From Acidimicrobiales bacterium (lineage in GTDB: Bacteria; Actinomycetota; Acidimicrobiia; Acidimicrobiales; RAAP-2), in contig JADGOE010000003.1 in NCBI GenBank assembly GCA_017883135.1, forward strand, positions 1-64,000: a DNA stretch of 64,000 nucleotides, read 5' to 3'. The notes under the pieces were generated by a model. It worked only from the letters and a program-made list of their open reading frames with translations. It had not been told where the DNA came from and did no database searches. Below, piece after piece: positions 27,517 through 36,893 of the stretch. The translations under genes were made by a program, and so were the position numbers. Position 1 is the stretch's first letter. Each line of letters begins with the position of its first letter.

Positions 27517-27568
27517 ATTATCGCCCGAGACCCGACCTCAGGTGGAGCGTGACCCAAGCTGTTCCGCC

Positions 27569-28558
27569 TCAGTCCCACGCGGTGCCCGCCCACTCGGTCA
27601 AGGAGTCGACAATGGCCCGGGCAATGGCCGTGGCCTGCTCGACCACCACGGTCGCCGGACCGATCTCGCAGATGACTGCGGGCATTCGGGTCTCGCGGAG
27701 GAGGGGGAGCGACATGCCCCGGCACCCGGCGTCGGGGAGCCCGAGGGAGCTGGTGAGCGCCCCCTGCAGCAGCTCGGCCATGCGCCGCCCACCGGGGGAG
27801 GAGTAGCGGTACCCCGCGTAGTAGGAGGTGGAGCAGTGCCGCCCGCCTGTGCCGAGCCGTAGACCGATGTAGACCTCGGCCCCTCCGGCGTTGGCCTCCG
27901 ACGCCTGAATCGAGCCGTCGGGATGGTGGTGGGTGGTGACCACTGCCCCCTGGTTGACCAACAAGCGCCGCACTGCGCCGACCGTGGAGTCGAGGCCGCC
28001 CTCTTCGCCGATGGCCACTCGCCTGCGGTTCAGCGTCCGGGGTGCCTGGCGCAACCGCTCACGATCGCGCACCGAGGCCACAAGCTCGGAGTCGTCGTGG
28101 CGAGTGCCGAACCGGAGAAGCTCCGACACGGTGGACGCTCCGGCGATCCCGTCGACGGGAAGGCCCACATTGCGCTGGAAGTCGCCGAGTGCTGCCGAGG
28201 TGAGGTCCCCGAAGATCCCGTCGACCCGACCGGTGTCGAATCCGAGCGCACTGAGCCGCTGCTGGAGCTCCGCCACGTCATCGCCTCGAAGCATGGGGGA
28301 GCGCCGGTAGAGGAAGCGGTCACCGAGGCGTCGACCCGCTTCGACCAGAGCCGACCAGGTCTGGACGCCACAGACGCCGTCCACCCGGAGGCCCCGCCGG
28401 TACTGGAAGGCCTCGACGGCCGCCCTGGTGCCGTCACGGTAGGTGCCCTCCGGATCGAGGCCTTTGGTGAACCCGAGTCGTTCGAGACGGCGCTGGACAT
28501 CGACGACGGCCTCGCCGTGGGAGGTGACTGCGAGCCGAATCTCCTGGTCAGGAGTCAC
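27569..28558 (-). CDS. cwlM: CwlM-like pseudo-amidase with peptidoglycan-binding domains
   Basis: The GTG at 28558 (VTPDQEIR) is chosen because the longer frame runs back toward trxA without similarity. The 329-residue product has two peptidoglycan-binding repeats (about 12-75 and 85-150; GEAVVDVQRRLERLGF and GDDVAELQQRLSALGF), then an amidase_3-like domain. The usual DPGHGG zinc motif reads VAIGEEGG, and the SIHxNA motif is not recognisable, so zinc binding appears lost. Mycobacterial CwlM, at the same locus beside trxA and parB, is a regulator of peptidoglycan precursor synthesis rather than an enzyme, and this fits. Confidence 0.85.
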   Translation of the reverse strand: MTPDQEIRLAVTSHGEAVVDVQRRLERLGFTKGLDPEGTYRDGTRAAVEAFQYRRGLRVDGVCGVQTWSALVEAGRRLGDRFLYRRSPMLRGDDVAELQQRLSALGFDTGRVDGIFGDLTSAALGDFQRNVGLPVDGIAGASTVSELLRFGTRHDDSELVASVRDRERLRQAPRTLNRRRVAIGEEGGLDSTVGAVRRLLVNQGAVVTTHHHPDGSIQASEANAGGAEVYIGLRLGTGGRHCSTSYYAGYRYSSPGGRRMAELLQGALTSSLGLPDAGCRGMSLPLLRETRMPAVICEIGPATVVVEQATAIARAIVDSLTEWAGTAWD

Positions 28559-28628
28559 ACCGGACCCTTTGCCCGAAGGTGCTCCCCAGGGCCCACGGGA
28601 CGCTCTCCCCGGGTGACCCCCTTGCCTC

Positions 28629-28955
28629 CTAGAGGTGAGCGGCGAGCTCCGCGAGCAGTTGGCCCTTGCCCTTGGCTCCCACGATCCGCACCGCCGGCTC
28701 CCCATCCTTGAACAAGATCAGGGTGGGGATGCTCATTACGTCGAACCGCCGGGTGACGTCGAGGTTGTCGTCGATATTGAGCTTGGCCACTTCGAGCTTG
28801 CCTGCCTGCTCGGTAGCGATCTCCTCGAGCACCGGGGCGATCATTTTGCACGGGCCACACCATTCAGCCCAGAAGTCCACCAGCACGGGAACGTCCGAAG
28901 CCTTGACATGTTCGTCAAAACTAGCGTCGCTCAGTGTTGCGATCTTCTCACTCAT
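28629..28955 (-). CDS. trxA: Thioredoxin
   Basis: A 108-residue thioredoxin with the active site FWAEWCGPCKM at about residues 28-38, the cis-Pro region MSIPTLILFKDG, and the usual C-terminal helix. It reduces protein disulfides in the cytoplasm and is recharged by TrxB (29097-30065). It lies between trxB and cwlM on the same strand, as in Mycobacterium. Confidence 0.98.
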   Translation of the reverse strand: MSEKIATLSDASFDEHVKASDVPVLVDFWAEWCGPCKMIAPVLEEIATEQAGKLEVAKLNIDDNLDVTRRFDVMSIPTLILFKDGEPAVRIVGAKGKGQLLAELAAHL

Positions 28956-29096
28956 GATGGCTGATCCCCCTGGCCGTTCGCAGGCCGTGCCTGGTGTCTC
29001 TCAGTGGACACGCTAGGTCAACCACGCAATGGCGAATACCATTCCCGCACGCATCGCACCGCCGAGGTGAGAGGACCCGTTCCCCGAGCGACCGGG

Positions 29097-30065
29097 TCAG
29101 GGAACCAGGGGCTGTTGGTCCTCGAGCCAGCGCTCGACGTCGATGGCCGCCATGCACCCCGAGCCGGCGGCGGTGATGGCTTGCCGGTAGCGGTGGTCCT
29201 GCACGTCGCCGCAGGCGAAGACACCATCCACGTTGGTCCGCGTCCCGTCCGTCGTGCGGAGATAACCGCTGTCCTCCATGTCGAGTTGGCCCTTGAACAA
29301 CGAAGTGTTGGGCTGGTGCCCGATGGCGACGAACAGCCCGGAGAGCTCGAGGACCGACTCTTCCTCGCTGACGTTGTCACGGACCAGGACGCCGGTCACC
29401 TTGGTGTCGCCGAGCACGTCGATGACCGAGGCGTTCCAGCGGAAGTTGATCTTCGGATGGGCGAAGGCGCGTTGCTGCATCACCTTGGAGGCGCGCAGCT
29501 CACCGCGGCGATGGATGATTGTCACCGAATCGGCGAACCGGGTGAGGAACAGGGCTTCTTCGAGAGCGGAGTCGCCCCCACCCACCACGGCGATGTCCCG
29601 TTCGCGGAAGAAGAACCCGTCGCAGGTGGCGCACGTGGAGACCCCGTAACCGAGCAAACGCTCCTCGTTGGGAAGGTCGAGCATCAGCGACTTGGCCCCG
29701 GTCGCTACGATCAGTGCATCGGCGACGTAGCTGGGATCGGTCGCCTGAGGGTCGCCGACCCACAGCCCGAACGGCCGGCTGGAGAGGTCGACCCGGGAGA
29801 CCTTGGCGGTCGTGTACTCGGCGCCGAAGCGGGCCGCCTGCTCACGGAAGGCCTGCATCAGCTCGGGACCCATGATGCCGTTGACGAATCCCGGAAAGTT
29901 CTCGACCTCGGTGGTCAGCATCAACTGGCCCCCGGGCTGGTCGCTGGTCGATGAGGGTTCGCCCTCGATCACCAACGGGGACAGTTGGGCCCGTGCCGCG
30001 TAGATGGCTGCGGTCAGGCCGGCCGGACCCGAACCGATGATCACTGCCTGACGGGACTCGGTCAC
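29097..30065 (-). CDS. trxB: Thioredoxin reductase
   Basis: A 322-residue FAD- and NADPH-dependent reductase. The GTG at 30065 overlaps the upstream membrane-protein stop by 4 bp; the longer frame is unsupported. The FAD motif GSGPAGLTAAIYAARA lies near residue 13, the redox pair CATCDG near 143, the NADPH motif VVGGGDSALEEALFL follows, and the C-terminal FAD motif GVFACGDVQDHRYRQAITAAGSG. It regenerates TrxA. Confidence 0.97.
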   Translation of the reverse strand: MTESRQAVIIGSGPAGLTAAIYAARAQLSPLVIEGEPSSTSDQPGGQLMLTTEVENFPGFVNGIMGPELMQAFREQAARFGAEYTTAKVSRVDLSSRPFGLWVGDPQATDPSYVADALIVATGAKSLMLDLPNEERLLGYGVSTCATCDGFFFRERDIAVVGGGDSALEEALFLTRFADSVTIIHRRGELRASKVMQQRAFAHPKINFRWNASVIDVLGDTKVTGVLVRDNVSEEESVLELSGLFVAIGHQPNTSLFKGQLDMEDSGYLRTTDGTRTNVDGVFACGDVQDHRYRQAITAAGSGCMAAIDVERWLEDQQPLVP

Positions 30066-30418
30066 CCCGCTCCCTCGGTGCCTACGGTCGGGTCGGAGCG
30101 CTTGGTCCAGGCCACGAAGCCGACGATGACGAACAGGGCACCGACCACCAGGTCCGACAACCACACACGGCCACCGAAGGCGTACACCGTGAGGAGCCGG
30201 ATCAGGGTGATCGACATCAAGGTGACCGTCACGACGCTGGCTGTGAACACGATGATCCCGAAGACCAGCGCCCGGGTGACCAGGGTCATGGGCCGCACGG
30301 TCTTGTCGCGGAATAGCTCGACCAGCGTGTCGACCAGTTCCGTGCCGCGCTCGGGCAGGTCGCCGGTCAGGCGCGAACCGCTCAGACGGGACGCGGGTGA
30401 ATCAGGCTTCGGATCCAT
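30062..30418 (-). CDS. Small membrane protein coupled to trxB
   Basis: A 118-residue protein with a charged N-terminal half (about 1-45) and two hydrophobic segments (about 48-75 and 85-105). No domain was recognised. It overlaps trxB by 4 bp and is probably its operon partner. At the matching position Mycobacterium has sigM and its anti-sigma gene; no sigma factor is seen here, and nothing in this sequence shows an anti-sigma domain. Confidence 0.7.
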   Translation of the reverse strand: MDPKPDSPASRLSGSRLTGDLPERGTELVDTLVELFRDKTVRPMTLVTRALVFGIIVFTASVVTVTLMSITLIRLLTVYAFGGRVWLSDLVVGALFVIVGFVAWTKRSDPTVGTEGAG

Positions 30419-30488
30419 GGACCGAGGATAGTCGGGGCGACCGCCGAACCTGCTGGCCAGGCGATCGTCGGTCCGACGCCGGATGGAA

Positions 30489-31331
30489 TCAGGCCACAGT
30501 GACCATGCAGACCCCGATGGTGCCCGGGCCGGTGTGGGTGCCCACGACGGGCCCGAGGTCGGTCAGCACCAGGGGGTGGACGGTGTCCACTCCTTCGAGC
30601 ATCTGGAGGAACTGGTCGATGTCGGTCGCCGCTCCGTTGCACACCGCGAGACGGCTGAGCGGCGGAGAGTCGCGGACCTTGTCGGCCAGGTAGCGCAACG
30701 ACCGGCTACGGGTACGCTGCTTGGACTCCTCGGCCACCACGCCGTCGGCCAGTGTGACGACGGGCTTGATGGACAGGAGTGAGCCGAGGAGGGCCCGGGC
30801 ACCGCCGATGCGGCCTCCCTTCTCGAGGTGCTCGAGGGTGTTCACCGCCCCGAACACCGCTGTGCGCGGGATGAGCACCTCGGCTCGTGCGGCAAGCTCG
30901 TCCAGCGTGGCCCCGCCCGCGGCCAGCTCGGCCACGTCGAGAGCCATCAGCCCCAGACCCATGGTCATCGACCGCGAGTCCACGGCGCGGACCGGAATCC
31001 GGTCGGCGACCGCCTTGGCCGCGGTCACCGCGGCCTGGTAGGTGGCGGAGACCCCTGCGGACAGGCTCAGGCACAGGACTCCGTCGTAGCCGTCGTCTGC
31101 TGCAGCCTCGAAAGCCAGTTGAAAGGCGCCCGGAGACGGTGCGGCCGTCTCAGGAAGCGCCGGGCTGGCCGCGCACCGGGCCCAGAAGTCGTCGGTGGAG
31201 AGGGCGGATCCGTCGACGAACTCCTCTTCGCCGAACCGGATGAAGAGTGGAACGATCGTCACACCCCGTTCCGCGGCCAGCTCGGCCGACAGGTCACACG
31301 CGCTATCAGTTACCACCCGGATCCGGGCCAT
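30489..31331 (-). CDS. DegV family fatty-acid-binding protein
   Basis: The ATG at 31331 has GAGGAGG upstream and gives 280 residues starting ARIRVVTDSACDLSAELA, the classic DegV opening. Later motifs are SPSPGAFQLAFEAA-like, CLSLSAGVSATYQAA, VRAVDSRSMTMGLG and, near 165, LEHLEKGGRIGGARALLGSLLSIKPVV. DegV/FakB proteins bind a fatty acid and present it to a fatty acid kinase; no FakA homolog lies in this window. The start lies 26 bp inside the end of murJ. Confidence 0.93.
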   Translation of the reverse strand: MARIRVVTDSACDLSAELAAERGVTIVPLFIRFGEEEFVDGSALSTDDFWARCAASPALPETAAPSPGAFQLAFEAAADDGYDGVLCLSLSAGVSATYQAAVTAAKAVADRIPVRAVDSRSMTMGLGLMALDVAELAAGGATLDELAARAEVLIPRTAVFGAVNTLEHLEKGGRIGGARALLGSLLSIKPVVTLADGVVAEESKQRTRSRSLRYLADKVRDSPPLSRLAVCNGAATDIDQFLQMLEGVDTVHPLVLTDLGPVVGTHTGPGTIGVCMVTVA

Positions 31332-33108
31332 GGAAGTCCTCCTCCTCGTCCCCCGGGTCGCTGTCGACCGGACGCAGATGGCGAATCGGCGAATCAGCGG
31401 ACTGATGGTGAAGTCTGTCACGGAACGCCGGGGTGGAGCCGCTGTCGTGCCCGACCCGGTCCACCGGTCGTGCGGGCTCGTGGTGAGCCGATCGCGAGGC
31501 CCGTGCATTCGCGGACCGACGGTCTGCCCGGGACCCCAGGATGGCCGCGGTGGCCACATAGGCGATAGTCCCGGCGACGACAGCGAGCATGACTCGGGCC
31601 AGCAGGCCGAACCCGGAGGACGCGCTCGAAACGCTGAGGGCGAGGACGGTGACCAGCGCCATCACCGCCGAGGCGCCCACCACCCGCTTGACCGGCGTGG
31701 TCAGCTGGGCTCCTCCGAGCCCACCCACCCGTCGACGGATGACCGACATGGCCACGAGGGCGGCAACCGAGTAGCCGATGGATACCGACAGTGCCAGGCC
31801 CCGCACGCCGAGCGGTCCGACCAGCAGCACCCCGAAGCCGACGTTGAGGACGTTCTCCACCAGGTACAGCCGGAAGGCGGTGCGGGTGTCCTGCATGGAT
31901 TGGAAGACCCGCACCAGGTAGAGGAAGGTGCAGAAGCCAGGTAGTCCGAGCGCGAACATGGCCAGCGCCGCGGCGGTGGCATCGGCCGCGGCGGGTGTCT
32001 CTGCCCCGTGGAGCAGCACCAGGTCGATGAGGGGGTGGGCCAGGATGAGCATCCCCACCGCCGAGGGGATGACGATGGCCAGCATTCCTCGCAGCCCGAA
32101 CGCCATCCGGTGCCGGAACGCGGCGATGTCGCGACGTGCCCAGGCGGCAGACAGCGATGGGGTCACCGCGGTCATCACCGAAACGGCCACCACCCCGTAG
32201 GGGAGCTGGAAGAAGGTATAGGCGTAGGTGTAGGCCGACACTGCGCCGGGCACCCTGGCTCCGTCGGCGAGTGCAAGGATCACCACCAAGGCCACCTGGT
32301 TGGCCAGTACTAGGCCGAACGTCCAACCGGCCAGCCGGGTGATGGTGCGCATGGCCTCGTGGGCGGGAGCCCACAAGAAGCGGATGTGCAGGTCGGCGCG
32401 CGCCAGCGATGGAAGCAGCAAGGCGGCCTGGACGACGACGCCGAGGGTGGTGCCGATACCCAGCAGGACCAGGCCGGGGTGGTGGGCGTAGACCGAGGCC
32501 AGGCTGGGGTGGGGGACCAGCGCGTGGAACCACAAGAGCACCGCGATGACCACCACGTTGTTGGCGATTGGTACGAACATCGGGGCGGCGAACTTCCCGC
32601 GCGCGTTCAGCAAGGCGGTGAACAGGGCGATCAGGCCGTAGCAGGCCAGTTGTGGGACGAACCACCGAAGCAGAAAGACGGCCACCTGTTGCTGCTGGTG
32701 CACGTCTGCGTGGTGGTTGGTGACCGTGTAGAGGTCGATGATGCTGGGGGTCAGCACGAAGAACGCCACGGTGGCCACCACCAGCACCGTGACGGTGACG
32801 GTGACCACCGCCGAGATGGCCTCCCAGGCCTCCTTGCCCCGGCGGGTGGTGAGATGGTCGACGAAGACCGGCACGAAGGTGGCGGACAGGACCCCGCCGA
32901 TCACGATGTCGGTGATGATGTTGGGAGTGGTGTTGGCCAGGTTGTAGGCATCGGCGAAGCCTCCGCCGCTGAGCGCCGCGGTGAGGGCCACCACGCGGCC
33001 CACCCCGGTGATCCGCGAAATGGTGGTGCCGATGGCCATGCCCACGGTGGCCCGGGCCAGACGGCCGCTTCCGGGTGTGGGAATCCCGTCGGGCTCCACT
33101 CCGGTCAT
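31306..33108 (-). CDS. murJ: Lipid II flippase MurJ
   Basis: The ATG at 33108 overlaps the DUF6049 stop (ATGA) and gives 600 residues. About 14 membrane segments fill residues 15-525. The N-terminal region carries TTISRITGVGRVVALTAALSGG and YNLANTTPNIITDIVIGGVLSATFVPVF, which are MVF/MurJ signatures, including the Arg of the central cavity. The C-terminal 60 residues are charged and cytoplasmic. It flips lipid II for peptidoglycan synthesis. The DUF6049-murJ pair next to cca is the standard actinobacterial order. Confidence 0.95.
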   Translation of the reverse strand: MTGVEPDGIPTPGSGRLARATVGMAIGTTISRITGVGRVVALTAALSGGGFADAYNLANTTPNIITDIVIGGVLSATFVPVFVDHLTTRRGKEAWEAISAVVTVTVTVLVVATVAFFVLTPSIIDLYTVTNHHADVHQQQQVAVFLLRWFVPQLACYGLIALFTALLNARGKFAAPMFVPIANNVVVIAVLLWFHALVPHPSLASVYAHHPGLVLLGIGTTLGVVVQAALLLPSLARADLHIRFLWAPAHEAMRTITRLAGWTFGLVLANQVALVVILALADGARVPGAVSAYTYAYTFFQLPYGVVAVSVMTAVTPSLSAAWARRDIAAFRHRMAFGLRGMLAIVIPSAVGMLILAHPLIDLVLLHGAETPAAADATAAALAMFALGLPGFCTFLYLVRVFQSMQDTRTAFRLYLVENVLNVGFGVLLVGPLGVRGLALSVSIGYSVAALVAMSVIRRRVGGLGGAQLTTPVKRVVGASAVMALVTVLALSVSSASSGFGLLARVMLAVVAGTIAYVATAAILGSRADRRSANARASRSAHHEPARPVDRVGHDSGSTPAFRDRLHHQSADSPIRHLRPVDSDPGDEEEDFHGPDPGGN

Positions 33109-35342
33109 CGGACCATGGCCGGTTCGTCCGCGGGGTCGCGCTCGCCGTCCGCTGCTCTCTTCGACCGCCGTTTGAGCGAGGTGCGGATCCACCAGACCGC
33201 GAGTACCGCCACCGCACCGAACGAGAGGGTGATCCCGACCAGTGAGGTTGCGGTGGAACGTACGCTGATCTCGCCGTTCGACAGGGTGAGGCCGCCGCCG
33301 GGCGAGTGCAGGGTGATGCCCACCTTGAAGACGCCGGCGGTCCGGGCCCGGACCTTGACCGGGACGACGCTGGTGTAGTTGGGGAGCAGCGTCGTGTTCG
33401 ATTGGGACCACTGGGTGGTCCCGTTGGGGAACAGGAGCTTGTCGCTGGTCAGGGTCAGCGTTGCGGTGACCGGATAGGGCGCGCCGGACACGACGGTCAC
33501 CTGCAGCGTGCCTTGCTGCGACGTGAGCGTGACGGTCCGGTCGCCGGCCACCACGAACTGGGCGAGTTGGGCGTCTACTGCCGAGCCGGTGTTCGCGAGC
33601 ACGGCCGACTGCTGGGCCGGGCGCAAGGTCTCTGACTCGGCGGCCAGGACCAGGTCACCGAGTGGCACGCTCGGGGACTTGGCTCCGACGGCGGCGGTCG
33701 CCAGCTCGTTCACCCTCTCGCGCTGAGTGCGGATGGCGTTCGCAGGCACGGCAGGGCCCCCGCCCATTGCCGCCAGCCGGCACCCGCCCTTGCAGGGAGT
33801 GGCGGTCGAGGACAGCGCGGTGAAGAGTGCCGCCGTGGTCACCGGCGCGACGACCGGGTTGTCCTGCAGGGACGCGAGCAGTGCTTCGACGAAGGCGGAG
33901 TTGGCCTGCCACGAGGTGGGTGCGACCGCGACCACGCCCCGGGGGGTGGTGCCGTTCGGCCGCTCGTAGTAGATCTGGGCCAGTTCGGCGATGAGCTGGT
34001 GGGCGGCAAGCACCGGATTGCCGGGGTTGCCGGTGAACCGTGCAGCCAGGTCGGCCTCGGACATCACCGCGGTGACCGGCGATCGGCTCGAGCCAACGGT
34101 AAAGGGTTGGGCCGTCGACCCACTGGCCGACGACGAGGTAATGCTGTTCGAGGGCAGGACGAACTGGCTGTAGCCGTCGAGTGCGAGCGTGGCGAAGGTC
34201 GTGCTGTCGAGGCCGTCATTGGTGATCCAGGGGCCGAGGGCAGCCGGGCTCCGGTTCGCCGTCAACCCGGCTGCGGGGAGGAGGCTTCCCGAGGCGAGGA
34301 TCTGCGAGCCCCGAGCGATCTGCAGTGCCAGTTCGGAGCCGAGCCCCGCATCGATCAGGCTGGTGGCGTTGACCGGTGCGTAGGGGGATGTCGTGAACTG
34401 GTGAACGGACGGATCGGCCGCCAGTTGGGTCAGTTGGGAGAGGGCGGCCTTGCCGGCTGCGGAGGTGTCGAGGAGATCGACCGTCTGGCCGCTTGCCGCG
34501 ATGGTGACCGGAACCGAAGGGTGGTCCGAGAGAGCGGTGACCACGCCGGTCAGACCGGCCATTGCCGCGGGCGTCGGCTGCACCAGCGCCGAGGGTGGCC
34601 GGGCGAGCAGCTGGGCGGCCGAGGGCGAGGCAGCCGGTCCCTGGGTGGTCTGCACGGGGAGGACCAGCGCGAAGCGGAGCTTCTCGGTGGCCGGCCCGGC
34701 CTCGGTGTATACGAGGTGGGTGGTGATCGAGCTGGTGACACTCCCGGTGACGGTGTCGACGAGCTGCAGCCGGACCGGGTAGACACCGGATGGATAGGCT
34801 TGGCACTGGCCGCCGGCCGAGGTCAGGTGGATGGTGAAGGCAGGGGCCGCCATCTGGGACTGGGTGTCGCCGACGGTCACCGGCATGGCGAGGTCGAACC
34901 CTCCCCCCGGGAGCTGCGGCAGGCCCTTGACCGCCAGGGCCGAGGCCGTGGAGGAGATCGGCGTCCCCGAGGGCCCTGAGGTCACCGACTGGTCGAAGGC
35001 CGACACGCTGGACAGGCACGAGAACACGGCCACCGAGAGGCCTAGGCGGTCAGGGTTCGGTGAACTGCCCCCCGCCCGCAACCTGACGTCGAATGACTGT
35101 CCCGGGGTAACCACCGGAGTCTGGGAGATCAGTGTCAAGGGGGTGGTGCGCGGTGACGACTGAGCGGGACTCGCTCGGCCGACGGCTCCGACCGTCGAAG
35201 ACGGGGTGGCACCGGCCCGCCCCGGGGTGAGGGTCAAGGCGAGCAGAATTGCAGACCACAGGAGCAGGGCAGCGTGCACGGCCGCCAGAGATGCTGGGGG
35301 CCGGACGCGGCGCCCGGGGGTGCGGTTCCGGGTGGCGGGCAT
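33105..35342 (-). CDS. DUF6049 secreted/membrane-anchored protein
   Basis: A protein of about 745 residues with an N-terminal signal or anchor (about 12-45) after a basic n-region (TRNRTPGRRVRPP). The extracellular part is long and rich in Ala/Ser/Thr. A C-terminal membrane segment (VGITLSFGAVAVLAVWWIR) and a basic tail follow. The frame is open to a GTG at 35459, 5 bp from the divergent cca start; the ATG at 35342 fits the signal peptide better, though neither has a strong ribosome-binding site. It belongs to the DUF6049 family found beside murJ in Actinobacteria and is probably involved in the cell envelope; no activity is known. Confidence 0.88.
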   Translation of the reverse strand: MPATRNRTPGRRVRPPASLAAVHAALLLWSAILLALTLTPGRAGATPSSTVGAVGRASPAQSSPRTTPLTLISQTPVVTPGQSFDVRLRAGGSSPNPDRLGLSVAVFSCLSSVSAFDQSVTSGPSGTPISSTASALAVKGLPQLPGGGFDLAMPVTVGDTQSQMAAPAFTIHLTSAGGQCQAYPSGVYPVRLQLVDTVTGSVTSSITTHLVYTEAGPATEKLRFALVLPVQTTQGPAASPSAAQLLARPPSALVQPTPAAMAGLTGVVTALSDHPSVPVTIAASGQTVDLLDTSAAGKAALSQLTQLAADPSVHQFTTSPYAPVNATSLIDAGLGSELALQIARGSQILASGSLLPAAGLTANRSPAALGPWITNDGLDSTTFATLALDGYSQFVLPSNSITSSSASGSTAQPFTVGSSRSPVTAVMSEADLAARFTGNPGNPVLAAHQLIAELAQIYYERPNGTTPRGVVAVAPTSWQANSAFVEALLASLQDNPVVAPVTTAALFTALSSTATPCKGGCRLAAMGGGPAVPANAIRTQRERVNELATAAVGAKSPSVPLGDLVLAAESETLRPAQQSAVLANTGSAVDAQLAQFVVAGDRTVTLTSQQGTLQVTVVSGAPYPVTATLTLTSDKLLFPNGTTQWSQSNTTLLPNYTSVVPVKVRARTAGVFKVGITLHSPGGGLTLSNGEISVRSTATSLVGITLSFGAVAVLAVWWIRTSLKRRSKRAADGERDPADEPAMVR

Positions 35343-35464
35343 CCACGAGTGGGCATGGCGCTGTGCCACCCCGATGGTCGGGGCGGGCTCGTCCCCGATT
35401 GGCGCGACGCCGCGGGGGTCGCTGCCGCGGGGGCGTAGGCTGCCTCGTTCCCGATCCACTCCGG

Positions 35465-36889
35465 ATGGCAGCCTACGCCAGTCGCACTACCCTCGGCGGC
35501 GTGTTCCCTGATCGACTCCGACCACTGGTGCAGGTCACCGCAGACCTCTCCGATCGATTCCGGTCGGCGGGCCACGCCCTCTACCTGGTCGGCGGCTCGG
35601 TGCGCGATGCCATCGTCGCGGACTCCGCCACCCCGTTCGTCACGGGCGAGCGCGACCTCGACTTCACCACCGATGCCCGCCCCGACGATATCGAGGCGGT
35701 GGTCTCCGGATGGGCGGACGCCGTCTGGACCCAGGGAAAGCGGTTCGGCACCATCGGATGCCGGCGCAACGCCCAGATCTACGAGATCACCACCCATCGG
35801 GCCGAGGCCTACCACCCCGACTCCCGCAAGCCCGATGTGGCCTTCGGCGACAGCGTAGAAGACGACTTGTCGCGGCGCGACTTCACGATCAACGCCATGG
35901 CCCTCCGGCTACCGGACCTCGAGTTGATCGACCCCTTTGGCGGGCTGATCGATCTGTCCGAGCACCGGTTGCGGACCCCGCTCGATCCCGAGGTGTCCTT
36001 TGCCGATGATCCTTTGCGGATGCTCCGGGCCGCCCGGTTCATCGCCAGGCTCGAACTCGAGCCGGCCCCGGAGTTGGTGGAGGCGGTGCGCCAGGGCCAT
36101 GCACGGCTCTCCATCATCTCGGCGGAGCGGATTCGCGACGAGCTGGACAAGATCGTGATGGTGCCGGTGCCGTCGGTGGCCCTGTGGTTCGTGGTGCGCA
36201 CCGGCTTGGCCGACGAGTTCTTCCCTGAGCTCCCCGGCCTGGCCGTGGAGCAGGATCCCATCCATCGTCACAAAGACGTCCTGGCCCACACCTTGGCGGT
36301 GGTGGACAAGACGAGCCCGGACCGGCTGCTGCGGTTGGCCGCGCTCTTCCACGACGTGGGCAAGCCCAAGACAAGGGCCTTTGGGGACGGGGGGGTGACC
36401 TTCCACCACCACGAGGTGGTGGGCGCCCGTATGACTCGCAACCGCATGCGGGCCCTGCGGTACTCCAACGAGGATGTGGAGGTGGTGACCGAGCTGGTCA
36501 ATCTCCATCTGCGCTTCCACACCTACCGGCTGGGGTGGACCGACCGTGCGGTCCGCCGCTACGTGCGTGACGCCGGACCGCTGCTCGATCAGCTCAACGA
36601 GCTGACCCGCTGTGACTGCACCACGCGGAACGCCAACAAGGCGAGAGAGCTGGGCCGGCGCATGGACGAACTCGAGGCTCGAATCGCCGAGCTACGTCAA
36701 CAAGAGGAGCTGGATGCCATCCGCCCCGATCTCGACGGTGCACAGGTCATGGACGAACTCGGGCTGACCCCGGGGCGCGACGTGGGTCGAGCCCTCGCCT
36801 ACCTGCTGGAGCTCCGGCTCGAGGACGGACCGTTGGGCGAGGAGGAGGCGCGGCGTCGGTTGGCCGAGTGGTGGAAGGAACAGGCTTGA
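35465..36889 (+). CDS. cca: CCA-adding tRNA nucleotidyltransferase
   Basis: A protein of about 474 residues (a GTG at 35501 would shorten it by 12). The head domain shows LYLVGGSVRDAIV and GERDLDFTTDARPDDIE (class II polymerase-beta metal site), then RRDFTINAMALR. The middle domain has DPLRMLRAARFIARL. The C-terminal HD domain carries LFHDVGKPKTR and FHHHEVVGARM. It completes or repairs tRNA 3' CCA ends; tRNA-Ala at 194 needs it for its final A. It is convergent with ino1 (4 bp apart). Confidence 0.97.
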   Translation: MAAYASRTTLGGVFPDRLRPLVQVTADLSDRFRSAGHALYLVGGSVRDAIVADSATPFVTGERDLDFTTDARPDDIEAVVSGWADAVWTQGKRFGTIGCRRNAQIYEITTHRAEAYHPDSRKPDVAFGDSVEDDLSRRDFTINAMALRLPDLELIDPFGGLIDLSEHRLRTPLDPEVSFADDPLRMLRAARFIARLELEPAPELVEAVRQGHARLSIISAERIRDELDKIVMVPVPSVALWFVVRTGLADEFFPELPGLAVEQDPIHRHKDVLAHTLAVVDKTSPDRLLRLAALFHDVGKPKTRAFGDGGVTFHHHEVVGARMTRNRMRALRYSNEDVEVVTELVNLHLRFHTYRLGWTDRAVRRYVRDAGPLLDQLNELTRCDCTTRNANKARELGRRMDELEARIAELRQQEELDAIRPDLDGAQVMDELGLTPGRDVGRALAYLLELRLEDGPLGEEEARRRLAEWWKEQA

Positions 36890-36893
36890 ACGG

